From: Anabaena sp. FACHB-1237
GTDB taxonomy: Bacteria; Cyanobacteriota; Cyanobacteriia; Cyanobacteriales; Nostocaceae
DNA length: 64,000 bases
Assembly: GCF_014696225.1 (NCBI RefSeq)
Contig: NZ_JACJPV010000010.1
Span: forward strand, 62,001 to 126,000
Direction: 5' to 3'
Part shown: positions 28,063-37,908 of the stretch, in pieces
Layout of the letters: each line of letters starts with the position of its first letter
How positions within the stretch are numbered: the first letter of the stretch is position 1
Made by a program: the position numbers and the translations under genes
The notes under the pieces: generated by a model
Databases searched by the model: none
Seen by the model: the letters and a program-made list of their open reading frames with translations, nothing else
What the model was told of the DNA's origin: nothing

Positions 28063-28506
28063 ATGAGACTCAATGATCTTAAGCCCCAAAAAGGCTCAAA
28101 AAAACGTCGTAAGCGTGTAGGTAGAGGTATTTCTGCAGGACAAGGTGCGAGTGCTGGTTTAGGGATGCGGGGACAAAAATCTCGTTCTGGTAGTAGTACC
28201 CGCCCTGGTTTTGAAGGTGGTCAACAACCTTTATACCGTCGGATACCTAAACTTAAAGGTTTCCCCCTGATTAACCGCAAAATTTACACTACGATTAATG
28301 TAGAGAAATTGTCTAGTTTACCTCCTCACTCAGAAGTAACTGTAGATTCTTTGTTAGCAGCAGGTATTCTCACTGCTTGCAAAGGTCAACTGAAAATCTT
28401 GGGTAATGGCGAATTGACTGTTCCTCTGAAAGTGAAAGCTGCCGCTTTTACTGGCTCGGCTCGCGCTAAAATTGAGGCGGCTGGTGGCAGTTGTGAAGTT
28501 GCATAA
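28063..28506 (+). CDS. rplO: 50S ribosomal protein L15
   Basis: 147 residues with the Gly/Arg-rich start ([20 protein letters not shown]) and the conserved [19 protein letters not shown]15 is a late assembly protein of the 50S subunit. A 130-bp spacer with CAGCCGT and AGCTGAT repeats separates it from secY. Confidence 0.97.
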   Translation: MRLNDLKPQKGSKKRRKRVGRGISAGQGASAGLGMRGQKSRSGSSTRPGFEGGQQPLYRRIPKLKGFPLINRKIYTTINVEKLSSLPPHSEVTVDSLLAAGILTACKGQLKILGNGELTVPLKVKAAAFTGSARAKIEAAGGSCEVA

Positions 28507-28636
28507 AGGATGTCATCTATCAGCCGTTAGCTTTCAGCCATAAGCCTCTAACTTTGAATCATTAAAATCATAAAAGCTGATAACTGATTACGAACGGCTG
28601 ATATCTGATAGCTGATTACTTACACAGGTACAATTT

Positions 28637-29950
28637 ATGATCAGTCGAGACAAAGCTCCAACGGCTCAAGAAACTTTTATGCAGATGGCGCAGGCAGCCG
28701 GACTCAGGGGTAGGCTGCTTGTAACTGTCGGTATTTTAATTTTGGTACGTCTGGGTATATTTCTACCAGTTCCAGGTATTGATAGACCTACATTTGCAAA
28801 GGCGATAGAGAATAATAATTCTATCTTTGGTTTATTGGATATCTTCTCTGGACGAGGACTGTCTACTTTGGGTGTCTTCGCTTTGGGGATTTTACCCTTT
28901 ATTAATGCCTCCATTATTATCCAATTATTGACTGCGGCTATTCCATCTTTAGAAAATTTACAAAAAAATGAAGGTGAGGCTGGTCGCCGGAAAATATCCC
29001 AAATTACACGGTATGTCACTGTGGGCTGGGCAATTGTTCAAAGTGTGGCTTTTTCCGCATTATACCTCCAACAATTTGCTTTAAACCCAGGTCCTGTATT
29101 TGTGGCAGAAACAGCGATCGCTCTCACAGCAGGTTCAATGTTCGTGATGTGGGCTTCGGAACTGATCACAGAACGGGGTATAGGTAATGGTGCATCTTTA
29201 TTGATTTTTGTCAATATTGTCGCTTCTTTACCAAAATCTTTAGGTGATACCATTGACTTAGTGCAATCAGGGGGTAGAGAAATAGTAGGTCGTGTTGTTG
29301 TCCTGATATTGGTTTTCCTACTGACTATTGTAGGTATTGTCTTTGTTCAGGAAGGAATGCGCCGAATACCCGTTATTTCTGCACGTCGTCAGGTAGGACG
29401 TAGAGTATTGGCAGAACAACGCAGTTTTCTACCTTTACGGTTGAATCAAGGTGGTGTGATGCCAATCATTTTTGCCGCAGCCATGCTGAGTTTGCCTTTG
29501 CTGCTGGCTAATTTTACTAAGAACCAGGAACTTTCCACGATTGTAAATACCTATCTCACTCCTGGAGGTTCCGGTGCTTGGGTTTATGCTTTAGTCTACA
29601 TGATCGCCATTATTTTCTTTAGCTATTTCTATTCTTCATTAATTTTGAATCCCGTAGATGTGGCGCAAAATTTAAAGAAAATGGGTTCTAGTATCCCTGG
29701 TATCCGCCCTGGTAAAGCTACTAGTGAATATATTGAGCGTGTTAGCAACCGATTGACTTTGTTAGGTTCTCTGTTCTTAGGTTTAGTGGCCATTATTCCC
29801 ACAGCCATTGAAAGTACCTTAAATGTCCCCACTTTTAAAGGTTTGGGAGCTACCTCTTTATTGATTCTAGTAGGTGTGGCTATAGATACAGCCAAGCAAA
29901 TTCAAACCTACGTTATCTCTCAACGCTATGAAGGAATGGTGAAACAATAG
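28637..29950 (+). CDS. secY: Protein translocase subunit SecY
   Basis: 437 residues with ten membrane spans. It forms the Sec channel in plasma and thylakoid membranes. VRLGIFLPVPGIDR marks the first span; the plug and lateral gate regions follow (LGIFALGILPFINASIIIQL-like text near 97), and the cytosolic loop GIRPGKATSEYIERVSNRLT near 357 binds SecA and ribosomes. Its stop codon overlaps the adk start by one base. Location after rplO is classical. Confidence 0.96.
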   Translation: MISRDKAPTAQETFMQMAQAAGLRGRLLVTVGILILVRLGIFLPVPGIDRPTFAKAIENNNSIFGLLDIFSGRGLSTLGVFALGILPFINASIIIQLLTAAIPSLENLQKNEGEAGRRKISQITRYVTVGWAIVQSVAFSALYLQQFALNPGPVFVAETAIALTAGSMFVMWASELITERGIGNGASLLIFVNIVASLPKSLGDTIDLVQSGGREIVGRVVVLILVFLLTIVGIVFVQEGMRRIPVISARRQVGRRVLAEQRSFLPLRLNQGGVMPIIFAAAMLSLPLLLANFTKNQELSTIVNTYLTPGGSGAWVYALVYMIAIIFFSYFYSSLILNPVDVAQNLKKMGSSIPGIRPGKATSEYIERVSNRLTLLGSLFLGLVAIIPTAIESTLNVPTFKGLGATSLLILVGVAIDTAKQIQTYVISQRYEGMVKQ

Positions 29951-30504
29951 TGACGCGATTAATCTTCTTGGGGCCACCAGGTGCAGGGAAAGGAACTCAA
30001 GCAAAAACCTTGGCTGATTTTTTGCACATTCCCCATATTTCTACGGGTGATATTTTACGTCAAGCTACCAAAGACCAAACTCCTTTAGGCATAAAAGCAC
30101 AAGCCTATATGGATGCTGGCGATTTAGTTCCTGATGATCTCGTCCAGGATATGGTTCAGGAACGTTTACAACAGCCTGATGCAGAAGTCGGCTGGATTTT
30201 GGATGGCTTTCCCCGTAAAGTAAGCCAAGCAGAGTTTTTGGGTCAGTTACTAGCAGAAAATAAACAAGGTGATGTTAAGGTCATTAACCTTGATGCTCCT
30301 GATGATGTTGTAATTACCCGCTTATTAGCTAGAGGTAGAAAGGATGATGAGGAAAAGGTGATCCGTCATCGTCTCGATATTTATCGTGATGAAACCGCTC
30401 CTTTAATTGCTTATTATACCCATCTTCAACAACTAATATCTGTTAATGGTAATCACCCACCAGAAGAAGTTGCCACAGTTTTACAAAACATCATAGCTCA
30501 TTAA
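29950..30504 (+). CDS. adk: Adenylate kinase
   Basis: Interconverts ATP, ADP and AMP. The P-loop GPPGAGKGT is at residues 8-16 and the NMP site follows (STGDILRQATK). LDGFPRKVSQAEFL near 80 and RLLARGRKDDEEKVIRHRLD show the short-LID form, without the zinc Cys, as fits the 184-residue length. The GTG start at 29950 shares a base with the secY stop. Confidence 0.95.
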   Translation: MTRLIFLGPPGAGKGTQAKTLADFLHIPHISTGDILRQATKDQTPLGIKAQAYMDAGDLVPDDLVQDMVQERLQQPDAEVGWILDGFPRKVSQAEFLGQLLAENKQGDVKVINLDAPDDVVITRLLARGRKDDEEKVIRHRLDIYRDETAPLIAYYTHLQQLISVNGNHPPEEVATVLQNIIAH

Positions 30505-30739
30505 AACGGTGATAGGTGGTTGGTAATAGGTAATTGGGCATATAATAATTAGTTTCAATAATTAGTTTGAATTAATTTGCGCCCTATTCCATCCAGTCAC
30601 CTTTTCCACAAATCATAGCCTAGTAGCAAATTTTAGCTAAGATATATTAATAAACTGTTGATATTTTTCTCCAAATATGTTCTTAAATACCAGGAAAGTA
30701 TAACAGCATCATGAAAAACTGTTGAGTTGAGGAAAACAC

Positions 30740-30964
30740 TTGTCTAAGCAAGATTTGATAGAAATGGAAGGAACTGTCACCGAGTCGTTGCCTAATGCTA
30801 TGTTCCGGGTAGATTTAGACAACGGCTTTAACGTTCTAGCACATATTTCTGGTAAGATTCGCCGTAATTACATTAAGATTTTACCAGGCGATCGCGTCAA
30901 AGTGGAATTAACCCCCTATGACTTGACCAAAGGTAGAATTACCTATCGCCTACGGAAAAAATAA
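30740..30964 (+). CDS. infA: Translation initiation factor IF-1
   Basis: 74 residues, a single OB-fold that blocks the A site during initiation: [20 protein letters not shown] and [20 protein letters not shown] are typical. The start is TTG at 30740 with GAGGAAAAC upstream. The 235-bp gap after adk is AT-rich and may hold an internal promoter. Confidence 0.95.
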
Positions 30965-31077
30965 ATCTATGTAAAAAATCTTACCATAAATCCTCCACTG
31001 GTCTTTTCCAGTCACAAAACTACAATATTTTCTGTAGAAATGCTATAATTTACTATTTGGAGTCAATTTTAAAAGGC

Positions 31078-31191
31078 ATGAAAGTAAGAGCCTCTGTCAA
31101 AAAAATCTGTGATAAGTGCAGCGTGATCAAACGTCGTGGTCGCGTGATGGTGATTTGTGAAAACCCCAAGCACAAACAACGCCAAGGATAA
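31078..31191 (+). CDS. rpmJ: 50S ribosomal protein L36
   Basis: A 37-residue gene. It reads [20 protein letters not shown] and then a short tail, with the zinc-ribbon ligands CDKC, a later Cys (VICENP) and His (PKHKQ). This is the zinc-binding form of L36. ATG at 31078 follows AAAAGGC. It lies between infA and rpsM, the standard place. Confidence 0.96.
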   Translation: MKVRASVKKICDKCSVIKRRGRVMVICENPKHKQRQG

Positions 31192-31331
31192 CACAAAAAA
31201 AGCTGATTTGAACAAGTAAAAAAGATATTATATCTTGATAAAATTAATCAGCACAACTTAGAAACATAAAAACGTGACCCGGGTTACGTTTAACCAAATG
31301 CAATTGTGAAAACAATAGGGAGATATTAATT

Positions 31332-31712
31332 GTGGCACGTATTGCCGGAGTAGACCTACCACGCGATAAGCGGATTGAAATTGGTCTGACATACATCTAC
31401 GGAATTGGTTTATCCAGAGCGCAAGATATAATTGCAGCTACCGGAGTTAATCCAGATACCCGCGTAAAAGACCTAAGTGATGCGGACTTAGCAGCATTGA
31501 GAGGCGAAATTGAAAGCAACTATCAGGTTGAAGGAGATTTACGTCGTTTAGAAGGCTTGAATATCAAGCGTTTAATTGATATCGGCTGCTATAGAGGAAG
31601 AAGACACCGGATGGGTTTACCAGTGCGTGGACAAAGAACCCGCACTAATGCTAGAACCAGACGCGGTAGAAGACAGACAGTGGCTGGTAAGAAGAAAGCC
31701 CCTGGCAAATAA
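31332..31712 (+). CDS. rpsM: 30S ribosomal protein S13
   Basis: 126 residues starting with GTG at 31332 ([20 protein letters not shown]), preceded by GGGAGA. The basic tail [20 protein letters not shown] reaches the P-site tRNA. S13 pairs with S19 and forms bridges to the 50S subunit. Confidence 0.97.
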   Translation: MARIAGVDLPRDKRIEIGLTYIYGIGLSRAQDIIAATGVNPDTRVKDLSDADLAALRGEIESNYQVEGDLRRLEGLNIKRLIDIGCYRGRRHRMGLPVRGQRTRTNARTRRGRRQTVAGKKKAPGK

Positions 31713-31766
31713 AAACGTTCAACTTGCTCTTATTAGCAAGTCTTATCTTAAATTTACCAAAGAAAT

Positions 31767-32162
31767 ATGGCCAGACAACCAACAAAAAAAACCGGGAGTA
31801 AAAAGCAGAAGCGGAACGTACCTAACGGCGTTGCTTATATCCAGTCTACATTCAACAATAGCATTGTTACCATCACCGATCAAAATGGAGATGTGATTTC
31901 TTGGGCTAGTGCTGGTTCTAGCGGATTTAAAGGCGCGAAAAAAGGAACCCCTTTTGCCGCCCAAACTGCTGCAGAAAGTGCCGCCAGAAGAGCAATTGAT
32001 CAAGGTATGCGACAAATTCAGGTGATGGTAAGCGGACCTGGTGCTGGTAGAGAAACCGCTATTCGGGCTTTACAAGGCGCAGGTTTAGAAATTACCCTCA
32101 TTCGTGATATTACCCCCATTCCTCACAACGGTTGCCGTCCCCCCAAACGTCGTCGAGTTTAA
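31767..32162 (+). CDS. rpsK: 30S ribosomal protein S11
   Basis: 131 residues with [20 protein letters not shown] near 20 and the C-terminal signature [19 protein letters not shown]11 lies on the 30S platform by the exit of mRNA. rpsD (S4) does not follow it, as usual in cyanobacteria; rpoA comes next after a repeat-filled gap. Confidence 0.97.
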   Translation: MARQPTKKTGSKKQKRNVPNGVAYIQSTFNNSIVTITDQNGDVISWASAGSSGFKGAKKGTPFAAQTAAESAARRAIDQGMRQIQVMVSGPGAGRETAIRALQGAGLEITLIRDITPIPHNGCRPPKRRRV

Positions 32163-32179
32163 ATTTTCTCATCTGACAG

Positions 32180-32303
32180 TGAACAGGTGATGGGTGACAC
32201 AGGTGACAGGTGATGGGTGACACAGGTGACACAGGTGACAGGTGACAGTCAACAGTCAACAGTTAACAGACTTTTGACTTTTGACTTTTGACTTTTGACT
32301 TTA
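32180..32303 (+). repeat. Short tandem repeats before rpoA
   Basis: Several GGTGACA/GGTGATG units, then CAGTCAA units, then about five copies of GACTTTT. They fill most of the rpsK-rpoA spacer and stop just before the rpoA ribosome site AGGGAGG. They look like expanded heptamer repeats without coding content. Confidence 0.85.
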
Positions 32304-32324
32304 CGAAGTGAGGGAGGCTACTCC

Positions 32325-33272
32325 GTGGCGCAATTTCAAATTGAATGTGTAGAATCTAATGCTGAAGAAAGTCGAAGCTATTACAGCAAGTTTGTTCTTG
32401 AACCACTAGAGCGTGGACAAGGAACAACAGTTGGAAATGCATTACGACGGGTTTTACTTTCTAACCTAGAAGGAACAGCAGTAACAGCAGTGAGAATTGC
32501 TGGCGTTACTCATGAGTTTGCCACAGTTCCCGGTGTGAGAGAAGATGTACTAGAAATCCTCATGCGCATGAAGGATGTTATTCTCAAGAGTTATTCTTCT
32601 CAACCCCAAATAGGTCGTTTACTTGTAAACGGACCTGCAACTGTGACAGTGGCACATTTTGATTTACCTAGCGAAGTAGAAGTAATTGATCCAACTCAGT
32701 ATATTGCCACCGTTGCTGAAGGTGGAAAACTGGAAATGGAGTTTAGAATTGAGCGTGGTAAAGGCTATCGTACTGTAGAAAAAGGTAGAGAAGAGGCGAC
32801 ATCGTTAGATTTTTTACAAATTGACTCGGTGTTTATGCCGGTGAAAAAGGTCAACTATACGGTTGAAGAGTCTCGCGGTGATGCTTCTAGGGCTAAAGAC
32901 AGATTACTTTTAGAACTATGGACAAATGGCAGCGTATCACCACAGGAAGCACTATCATCTGCGGCCAGTATTTTGGTAGATTTATTTAATCCTCTCAAAG
33001 ATATCTCTCTTGAACCTAGTGATATGGGTTCACATATCCCTGATGATCCTACCGCACAAATTCCTATTGAGGAATTACAGCTATCTGTTCGGGCTTATAA
33101 CTGCCTAAAACGCGCTCAAGTTAATTCTGTGGCTGATTTATTGGATTATACCCAAGAAGACCTGTTAGAAATTAAAAACTTTGGTCAAAAGTCAGCAGAA
33201 GAGGTGGTAGAGGCTTTACAGCGACGACTAGGAATTACTTTACCTCCAGAAAGAAGTTCTAAAAGTAGCTAG
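32325..33272 (+). CDS. rpoA: RNA polymerase alpha subunit
   Basis: 315 residues from the GTG at 32325 (AQFQIECVESNAEESRSYYS), with AGGGAGG some 9 bp upstream; the frame is open to 32295 but that part is repeat sequence. The N-terminal domain (1-230) carries the dimerisation motif FVLEPLERGQGTTVGNALRR. The C-terminal domain (about 245-310) has two helix-hairpin units and contacts activators and UP elements (SVRAYNCLKRAQVNSVADLL). It assembles the core polymerase. Confidence 0.96.
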   Translation: MAQFQIECVESNAEESRSYYSKFVLEPLERGQGTTVGNALRRVLLSNLEGTAVTAVRIAGVTHEFATVPGVREDVLEILMRMKDVILKSYSSQPQIGRLLVNGPATVTVAHFDLPSEVEVIDPTQYIATVAEGGKLEMEFRIERGKGYRTVEKGREEATSLDFLQIDSVFMPVKKVNYTVEESRGDASRAKDRLLLELWTNGSVSPQEALSSAASILVDLFNPLKDISLEPSDMGSHIPDDPTAQIPIEELQLSVRAYNCLKRAQVNSVADLLDYTQEDLLEIKNFGQKSAEEVVEALQRRLGITLPPERSSKSS

Positions 33273-33327
33273 TTTAAGCTAGTTGTTAAATGATTACCAA
33301 TTGTTAATAATTCATTATTCCTTTGTT

Positions 33328-33678
33328 ATGCGTCATCGTTGCCGAGTTAAAAAACTAAATCGTCCCACAGATCAACGTAAAGCTTTATTGAGAGCTTTAA
33401 CTACAGAGTTGGTGCGTCATGGTCGGATTACTACTACTTTAATGAAAGCTAAAGTATTACGTCAAGAAGTAGAAGAAATGATCACTCTAGCTAAAGAGGG
33501 TTCTTTGGCAGCACGGAGAAAGGCTTTAGGGTATATTTACGATAAAACCCTAGTTCATGCCCTGTTTGAACAAGCTCCTACTCGCTATGCTGATCGTAAA
33601 GGTGGATATACTCGTATATTACATACAGTACCCCGTCGTGGTGATAATGCGCCCATGGCAATTATTGAATTGGTTTAA
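33328..33678 (+). CDS. rplQ: 50S ribosomal protein L17
   Basis: 116 residues from ATG 33328 ([20 protein letters not shown]); an in-frame upstream ATG at 33283 would add a hydrophobic, non-L17 segment. The C-terminal [20 protein letters not shown] is typical. It follows rpoA as in most bacteria. Confidence 0.96.
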   Translation: MRHRCRVKKLNRPTDQRKALLRALTTELVRHGRITTTLMKAKVLRQEVEEMITLAKEGSLAARRKALGYIYDKTLVHALFEQAPTRYADRKGGYTRILHTVPRRGDNAPMAIIELV

Positions 33679-33762
33679 ACTGTATTAGTTTTAACTATAC
33701 TGTATTAAATACAATTTGTAATTAATGCAAAATTGACAAACGCACAAAGAAAAACTACCTTG

Positions 33763-34605
33763 ATGTTAGTCAGCCAGGATCGTGGAAAGAGTCAAAAAGT
33801 AGCCTTGGTCATTCAGTATCTAGGCACTCATTTTCATGGATGGCAACGACAAAAAGGACAGCGTAGTGTTCAAGAAGAGATAGAAAGGGCGATCGCTGAG
33901 GTTTTAGGGCATCATGTCACCTTACATGGTGCGGGGAGAACTGATGCTGGAGTTCATGCTGCTGCTCAGGTTGCCCATTTTCAAGCTACAGGTTTAATAC
34001 CAGCTCACAGATGGGCAAAAATTCTCAACAGCCGTTTGCCCCCGGATATATTAATTAGGGCTTCTGCGGGTGTGAGCGATAATTGGCACGCTCGATTTAG
34101 TGCTATATATCGTCGCTATCGCTATACAATATACACTGAACAGTTAGCGAATTTATTCTTACAACCTTTCAGTTGGCATTATTATTATGCACCGTTGGAT
34201 GAAACCTTAATAAAATCCGCTTTAACACCACTGCTAGGAAAACACCATTTAGCAGCTTTCCATCGTGCTGGATCAGCCAGAAAGCACTCCTGGGTAGAAA
34301 TACAAGCAGTGGAATGTAGTCGTCAAGGTCCAGTAATTCATATTGAAATTCAAGCAAATGGATTTTTATATGGCATGGTACGACTATTAATAGGAATGGT
34401 GGTAGAAGTAGGTTCGGGAGCGAGAAGTTTAGGGAATTTTACGGAAATTTGGCAACAAGAACGCCGGGAGGAAGTAAAATATGCTGCTCCATCCCAAGGT
34501 TTATGCTTATTAAGAGTTGGCTATCCTGATTTTCCCTTTCCCTCGGAAATTTGGTATGACACTCAACCAAACTTATTATTTGGTAATCAAGCAGTTAACA
34601 GGTGA
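33763..34605 (+). CDS. truA: tRNA pseudouridine(38-40) synthase
   Basis: Isomerises uridines 38-40 of the tRNA anticodon arm. The catalytic Asp lies in GAGRTDAGVHAAAQVAHF, about residue 60 from the chosen start. QYLGTHFHGWQRQKGQRSVQ and the C-terminal FLYGMVRLLIGMVVEVGSG are family marks. I prefer ATG 33763; a TTG at 33733 in frame would add ten residues, and neither has a strong ribosome site. It is embedded in the ribosomal cluster, as in other cyanobacteria. Confidence 0.93.
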   Translation: MLVSQDRGKSQKVALVIQYLGTHFHGWQRQKGQRSVQEEIERAIAEVLGHHVTLHGAGRTDAGVHAAAQVAHFQATGLIPAHRWAKILNSRLPPDILIRASAGVSDNWHARFSAIYRRYRYTIYTEQLANLFLQPFSWHYYYAPLDETLIKSALTPLLGKHHLAAFHRAGSARKHSWVEIQAVECSRQGPVIHIEIQANGFLYGMVRLLIGMVVEVGSGARSLGNFTEIWQQERREEVKYAAPSQGLCLLRVGYPDFPFPSEIWYDTQPNLLFGNQAVNR

Positions 34606-34690
34606 CAGTTATAAATAATTATGCCGCACCCCGTACTCTATACCCCATTAACTGATAACGGAAAAAACAACAGACAAAGAAAACATAACC

Positions 34691-35143
34691 ATGAGTAAAA
34701 CCTACCTTCCTCCCGTGGACGCGATTGTGCGTGACTGGTATGTAGTAGATGCTACCGATAAACGTCTAGGCCGCTTGGCCAGTGAAATTGCCATGATCTT
34801 ACGTGGTAAAAAAAAGGCCGAATATACTCCCCATTTAGATACAGGGGATTTTGTAATAGTAGTGAATGCTGATAAAGTAGCAGTTACGGGTAAAAAACGT
34901 ACCCAAAAACTGTACCGTCGTCATTCTGGCCGTCCTGGTGGGATGAAAACAGAGACATTTGCTAAGGTTCAGCAGCGTGTACCCGAAAGAATTATCGAAC
35001 ACGCTGTGAAAGGGATGTTACCCAAAAATAGTTTAGGTAAAGAATTATTTACTAAACTCAAGGTTTACGCAGGTCCTACCCATCCCCACGCAGCGCAAAA
35101 ACCCAAAGAACTGAACATTAATACAATTCCTGGAGAAAACTAA
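34691..35143 (+). CDS. rplM: 50S ribosomal protein L13
   Basis: 150 residues. L13 is an early assembly protein of the 50S subunit. [20 protein letters not shown] and [14 protein letters not shown] are typical. It lies 4 bp before rpsI, the usual L13-S9 pair, here joined to the alpha operon. Confidence 0.97.
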   Translation: MSKTYLPPVDAIVRDWYVVDATDKRLGRLASEIAMILRGKKKAEYTPHLDTGDFVIVVNADKVAVTGKKRTQKLYRRHSGRPGGMKTETFAKVQQRVPERIIEHAVKGMLPKNSLGKELFTKLKVYAGPTHPHAAQKPKELNINTIPGEN

Positions 35144-35147
35144 AGTT

Positions 35148-35567
35148 ATGGTGAAAACAGCAGAAGCGAAAAGTGGTCGCGCTGTGTACTGGGGTACAGG
35201 CCGTCGTAAGTCCGCAGTGGCTAGTGTACGGTTAGTCCCCGGTGAAGGAAAATTGACTGTAAATGGCAAAGATGGAGAATTATATTTCCAATTCAATGCC
35301 AACTACTTAGGACTAATCAAAGGACCTTTAGAAACCTTGGGATTAGAAAACGAGTATGATATTCTCGTTAAAGCTGTGGGCGGCGGTTTAACTGGACAAG
35401 CGGACTCTATTCGTTTAGGTGTAGCGCGTGCTTTATGCGAAATAGATCCAGATAACCGTTCTCCTTTAAAGACAGAAGGTTATTTAACCCGTGATCCTCG
35501 TGCTAAAGAACGGAAGAAATACGGTCTACATAAGGCTCGTAAAGCTCCTCAATACTCGAAACGTTAG
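35148..35567 (+). CDS. rpsI: 30S ribosomal protein S9
   Basis: 139 residues with [20 protein letters not shown] and a C-terminal [17 protein letters not shown] whose basic end touches the P-site tRNA. It is coupled to rplM across 4 bp. A GTCAGGA-type repeat lies just downstream. Confidence 0.97.
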   Translation: MVKTAEAKSGRAVYWGTGRRKSAVASVRLVPGEGKLTVNGKDGELYFQFNANYLGLIKGPLETLGLENEYDILVKAVGGGLTGQADSIRLGVARALCEIDPDNRSPLKTEGYLTRDPRAKERKKYGLHKARKAPQYSKR

Positions 35568-35707
35568 TTTTTTAGGAGTCAGGAGACGCTACGCAGACCT
35601 AGCGGTTCAGAATTTTCACTCTGCACCCCGCACTCCGCACTTAGTGATAGTATCGTGATCAATACTATCTGTTATAATTTTCATAGCAATACACCACAAA
35701 AGGAACA

Positions 35708-35941
35708 ATGGCTAAACCTGATATTCATCCCCAGTGGTATCCAGAAGCAAAAGTTTACTGTAACGGTCAAGTAGTAATGACTGTGGGTTCAACAAAGCCT
35801 GAACTGCACGTAGATGTATGGTCTGGAAACCACCCATTTTACACTGGTACTCAGAAGATGATTGATACTGAAGGTCGCGTAGAACGCTTCCTCCGTAAGT
35901 ATGGTATGTCTAGCGAACAGGGCGATAAAAATAAAAAGTAG
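35708..35941 (+). CDS. rpmE: 50S ribosomal protein L31
   Basis: 77 residues (HPQWYPEAKVYCNGQVVMTV, then DVWSGNHPFYTGTQKMIDTE). Only one Cys remains where zinc-type L31 has a four-Cys site, so this form probably does not bind zinc. L31 bridges the subunits. AAAAGGAACA precedes the ATG; the 140-bp gap upstream may hold a promoter. Confidence 0.95.
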   Translation: MAKPDIHPQWYPEAKVYCNGQVVMTVGSTKPELHVDVWSGNHPFYTGTQKMIDTEGRVERFLRKYGMSSEQGDKNKK

Positions 35942-36063
35942 CTGGTTGGCTGTAGCTGTTTACGACGATCCTGTGTAGGGGTAAAGCATTGCTAAACCCC
36001 TACCGCTTGTCATTTAATGCTTGAGCCAATTTTGTTATTTTTTAAGGAGCGATCGCAGAAATT

Positions 36064-37161
36064 ATGGCAGAATCATATTTACTGGAGAAGTTAAAATCTG
36101 TTGAACAAACTTTTCATGAATTAACTCGTCGTCTAGCTGATCCTGATACGGCTAGTAACCCCGATGAGTACCAAAAAATTGCTAAGTCTCGCTCTTCTTT
36201 GGAAGAGGTGGTGAATACTTATGAGACTTGGAAAACCGCCCAAGAAGAGTTAATTGGTGCGCGTCAGGTACAAAAAGAGTCTAATAGTGATCCAGAGTTG
36301 CAAGAAATGGCTGCTTTGGAAGTGAAGGAGTTGGAAGACAAGTTAGAGTTTCTGGAAGAACGGTTAAAGATTTTACTTTTACCCCGTGATCCTAATGATG
36401 ATAAAAACATTATGTTGGAAATTCGGGCGGGTACTGGCGGTGATGAGGCTAGTATCTGGGCGGGTGACTTATTAAGGATGTATTCTCGCTATTCTGATAG
36501 TCAGGGTTGGCGAGTAAAATTGGTCAGTGAGTCCCTGGGGGAAATGGGCGGTTTTAAGGAAGTTATTCTGGAAATTCAAGGCGATAGTGTTTATAGTAAG
36601 TTAAAATTTGAAGCGGGTGTACATCGTGTTCAGCGTGTACCAGCAACAGAGGCAGGGGGTAGGGTACATACTTCTACAGCTACAGTGGCTATTATGCCAG
36701 AAGTGGATGATGTGGAGGTGCATATTGACCCGAAAGATATTGAAATGACTACTGCGCGTTCTGGTGGGGCTGGTGGACAAAATGTGAACAAGGTGGAAAC
36801 TGCTGTTGACTTGATGCACAAACCGACGGGAATTAGAATTTTCTGTACAGAAGAGCGTAGCCAGTTACAAAATAAGGAACGGGCGATGCAAATTCTGCGG
36901 GCGAAGTTGTATGAGATCAAGTTGCGAGAACAACAGGAAGCTGTTACTTCTATGCGGCGATCGCAGGTAGGTACAGGTTCACGCTCAGAAAAAATCCGTA
37001 CTTATAATTACAAGGATAACCGCGCTACTGATCACCGTTTAGGTCAAAATTATTCTCTTAACCCTGTTTTAGAAGGGGATCTGGAAACTTTAATACAGTC
37101 TTGTATTTCTCAAGATCAACAAGAACGTTTAGCGGAGTTAGCGGCTGGTAATGCAAGTTAA
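36064..37161 (+). CDS. prfA: Peptide chain release factor 1
   Basis: 365 residues. It reads UAA and UAG and triggers peptide release. The catalytic loop [10 protein letters not shown] lies near 234-243, and the basic helix [20 protein letters not shown] follows. The N-terminal helices are [20 protein letters not shown]. It is the last gene of the large translation cluster; HIP1 and GGAGCGATCGC lie just upstream. Downstream is about 1 kb of mobile-element debris. Confidence 0.96.
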   Translation: MAESYLLEKLKSVEQTFHELTRRLADPDTASNPDEYQKIAKSRSSLEEVVNTYETWKTAQEELIGARQVQKESNSDPELQEMAALEVKELEDKLEFLEERLKILLLPRDPNDDKNIMLEIRAGTGGDEASIWAGDLLRMYSRYSDSQGWRVKLVSESLGEMGGFKEVILEIQGDSVYSKLKFEAGVHRVQRVPATEAGGRVHTSTATVAIMPEVDDVEVHIDPKDIEMTTARSGGAGGQNVNKVETAVDLMHKPTGIRIFCTEERSQLQNKERAMQILRAKLYEIKLREQQEAVTSMRRSQVGTGSRSEKIRTYNYKDNRATDHRLGQNYSLNPVLEGDLETLIQSCISQDQQERLAELAAGNAS

Positions 37162-37432
37162 TTCAGTGGATTAGTAATAGTAAATTGTGCGTCGCGCTTT
37201 GCAAACGCACTTTACTGAGAATTTATAACCATTGTCTACCACTAAACTGCCATCTAGGAAAAGCTATTCTCATGATGCTTTAGTTATAAAAACTGATAAC
37301 CCAGAAGTTTTAAATCCTGCAATAAAACTTTACAATCTTTGCGTTTTACCCAGCTAAAATCCCTTGTCTATTGAGAATAGAGTTATTAACTGCTCAAATT
37401 TAGTATCATTAATGCACAAATTGGATAATAAC

Positions 37433-37580
37433 AGGACTTACGCAACTGGCACATTGGTAGGGTGTGGTTCGACAAGCTCACTAACCATGTCAGACAGTAT
37501 AAATCATGTAAATAACCAAATTGTTGATATCTGACGCACCCACTGAACAGATTTTTTACTGTGACACTTGCGTAAGTCCT
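37433..37580. mobile_element. Element with AGGACTTACGCAA terminal inverted repeats
   Basis: 148 bp bounded by AGGACTTACGCAACTGGCAC(A) and the inverse of AGGACTTACGCAAGTGTCAC(A); the two 21-bp ends differ at two sites. It has no gene. One further isolated end lies at 56275-56297 and a diverged one at 53345-53365. Ends of this kind are common in Nostocales genomes and look like non-autonomous derivatives of a transposon; the parent is not in the window. Confidence 0.8.
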
Positions 37581-37586
37581 AAATAA

Positions 37587-37719
37587 ATACAGCACATTCC
37601 ATCTACATGAGGTACACTATGAACACAGCAAGACTTGTACTGAGCTTGTCGAAGTATGCCTGTGTTACAACGGTTTTATCATTAACATCTGTACCTCATA
37701 ATAACGGAAACTGCTGTAT
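37587..37719. mobile_element. TACAGCA/ATGAGGTACA MITE, copy A with insertion
   Basis: 133 bp starting ATACAGCACATTCC and ending GGAAACTGCTGTAT, with subterminal ATGAGGTACA on both arms. It is nearly identical to copy B at 53224-53331, except for an extra 23 bp at 37633-37655 (ACTTGTACTGAGCTTGTCGA then AGT). It lies 6 bp after the AGGACTTACGCA element. Confidence 0.85.
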
Positions 37720-37908
37720 CATCAAAGTCTTAACATTCAACACTTCTGGTATTTCTATTAGTTGCAATATCAAATAACTGATTAAACAGGAAATTACTTG
37801 AATTCTAATTCCATTCTCATTCTTTGTCATAAGTCTGTCTAACTTTAGGTGCATTTTTAACAATTTCCATAGCAATTCAATTTGCCATCTTTGTATGTAA
37901 ATTTCCAT
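37696..37908 (-). pseudogene. C-terminal remnant of an IS4-type transposase
   Basis: About 70 codons on the minus strand read YIQRWQIELLWKLLKMHLKL near the start, the conserved Y-x-RWQIE region around the last catalytic Glu of IS4-family DDE transposases. Everything before that, including the first two catalytic acids, is missing. The end runs into MITE copy A, so the fragment was also overwritten. IS4 membership is by motif recognition. Confidence 0.65.

Noticed and set aside
37386-37595. Open frame of 69 codons on the minus strand
   Set aside because: It lies almost wholly inside the AGGACTTACGCA element and has no protein-like composition.
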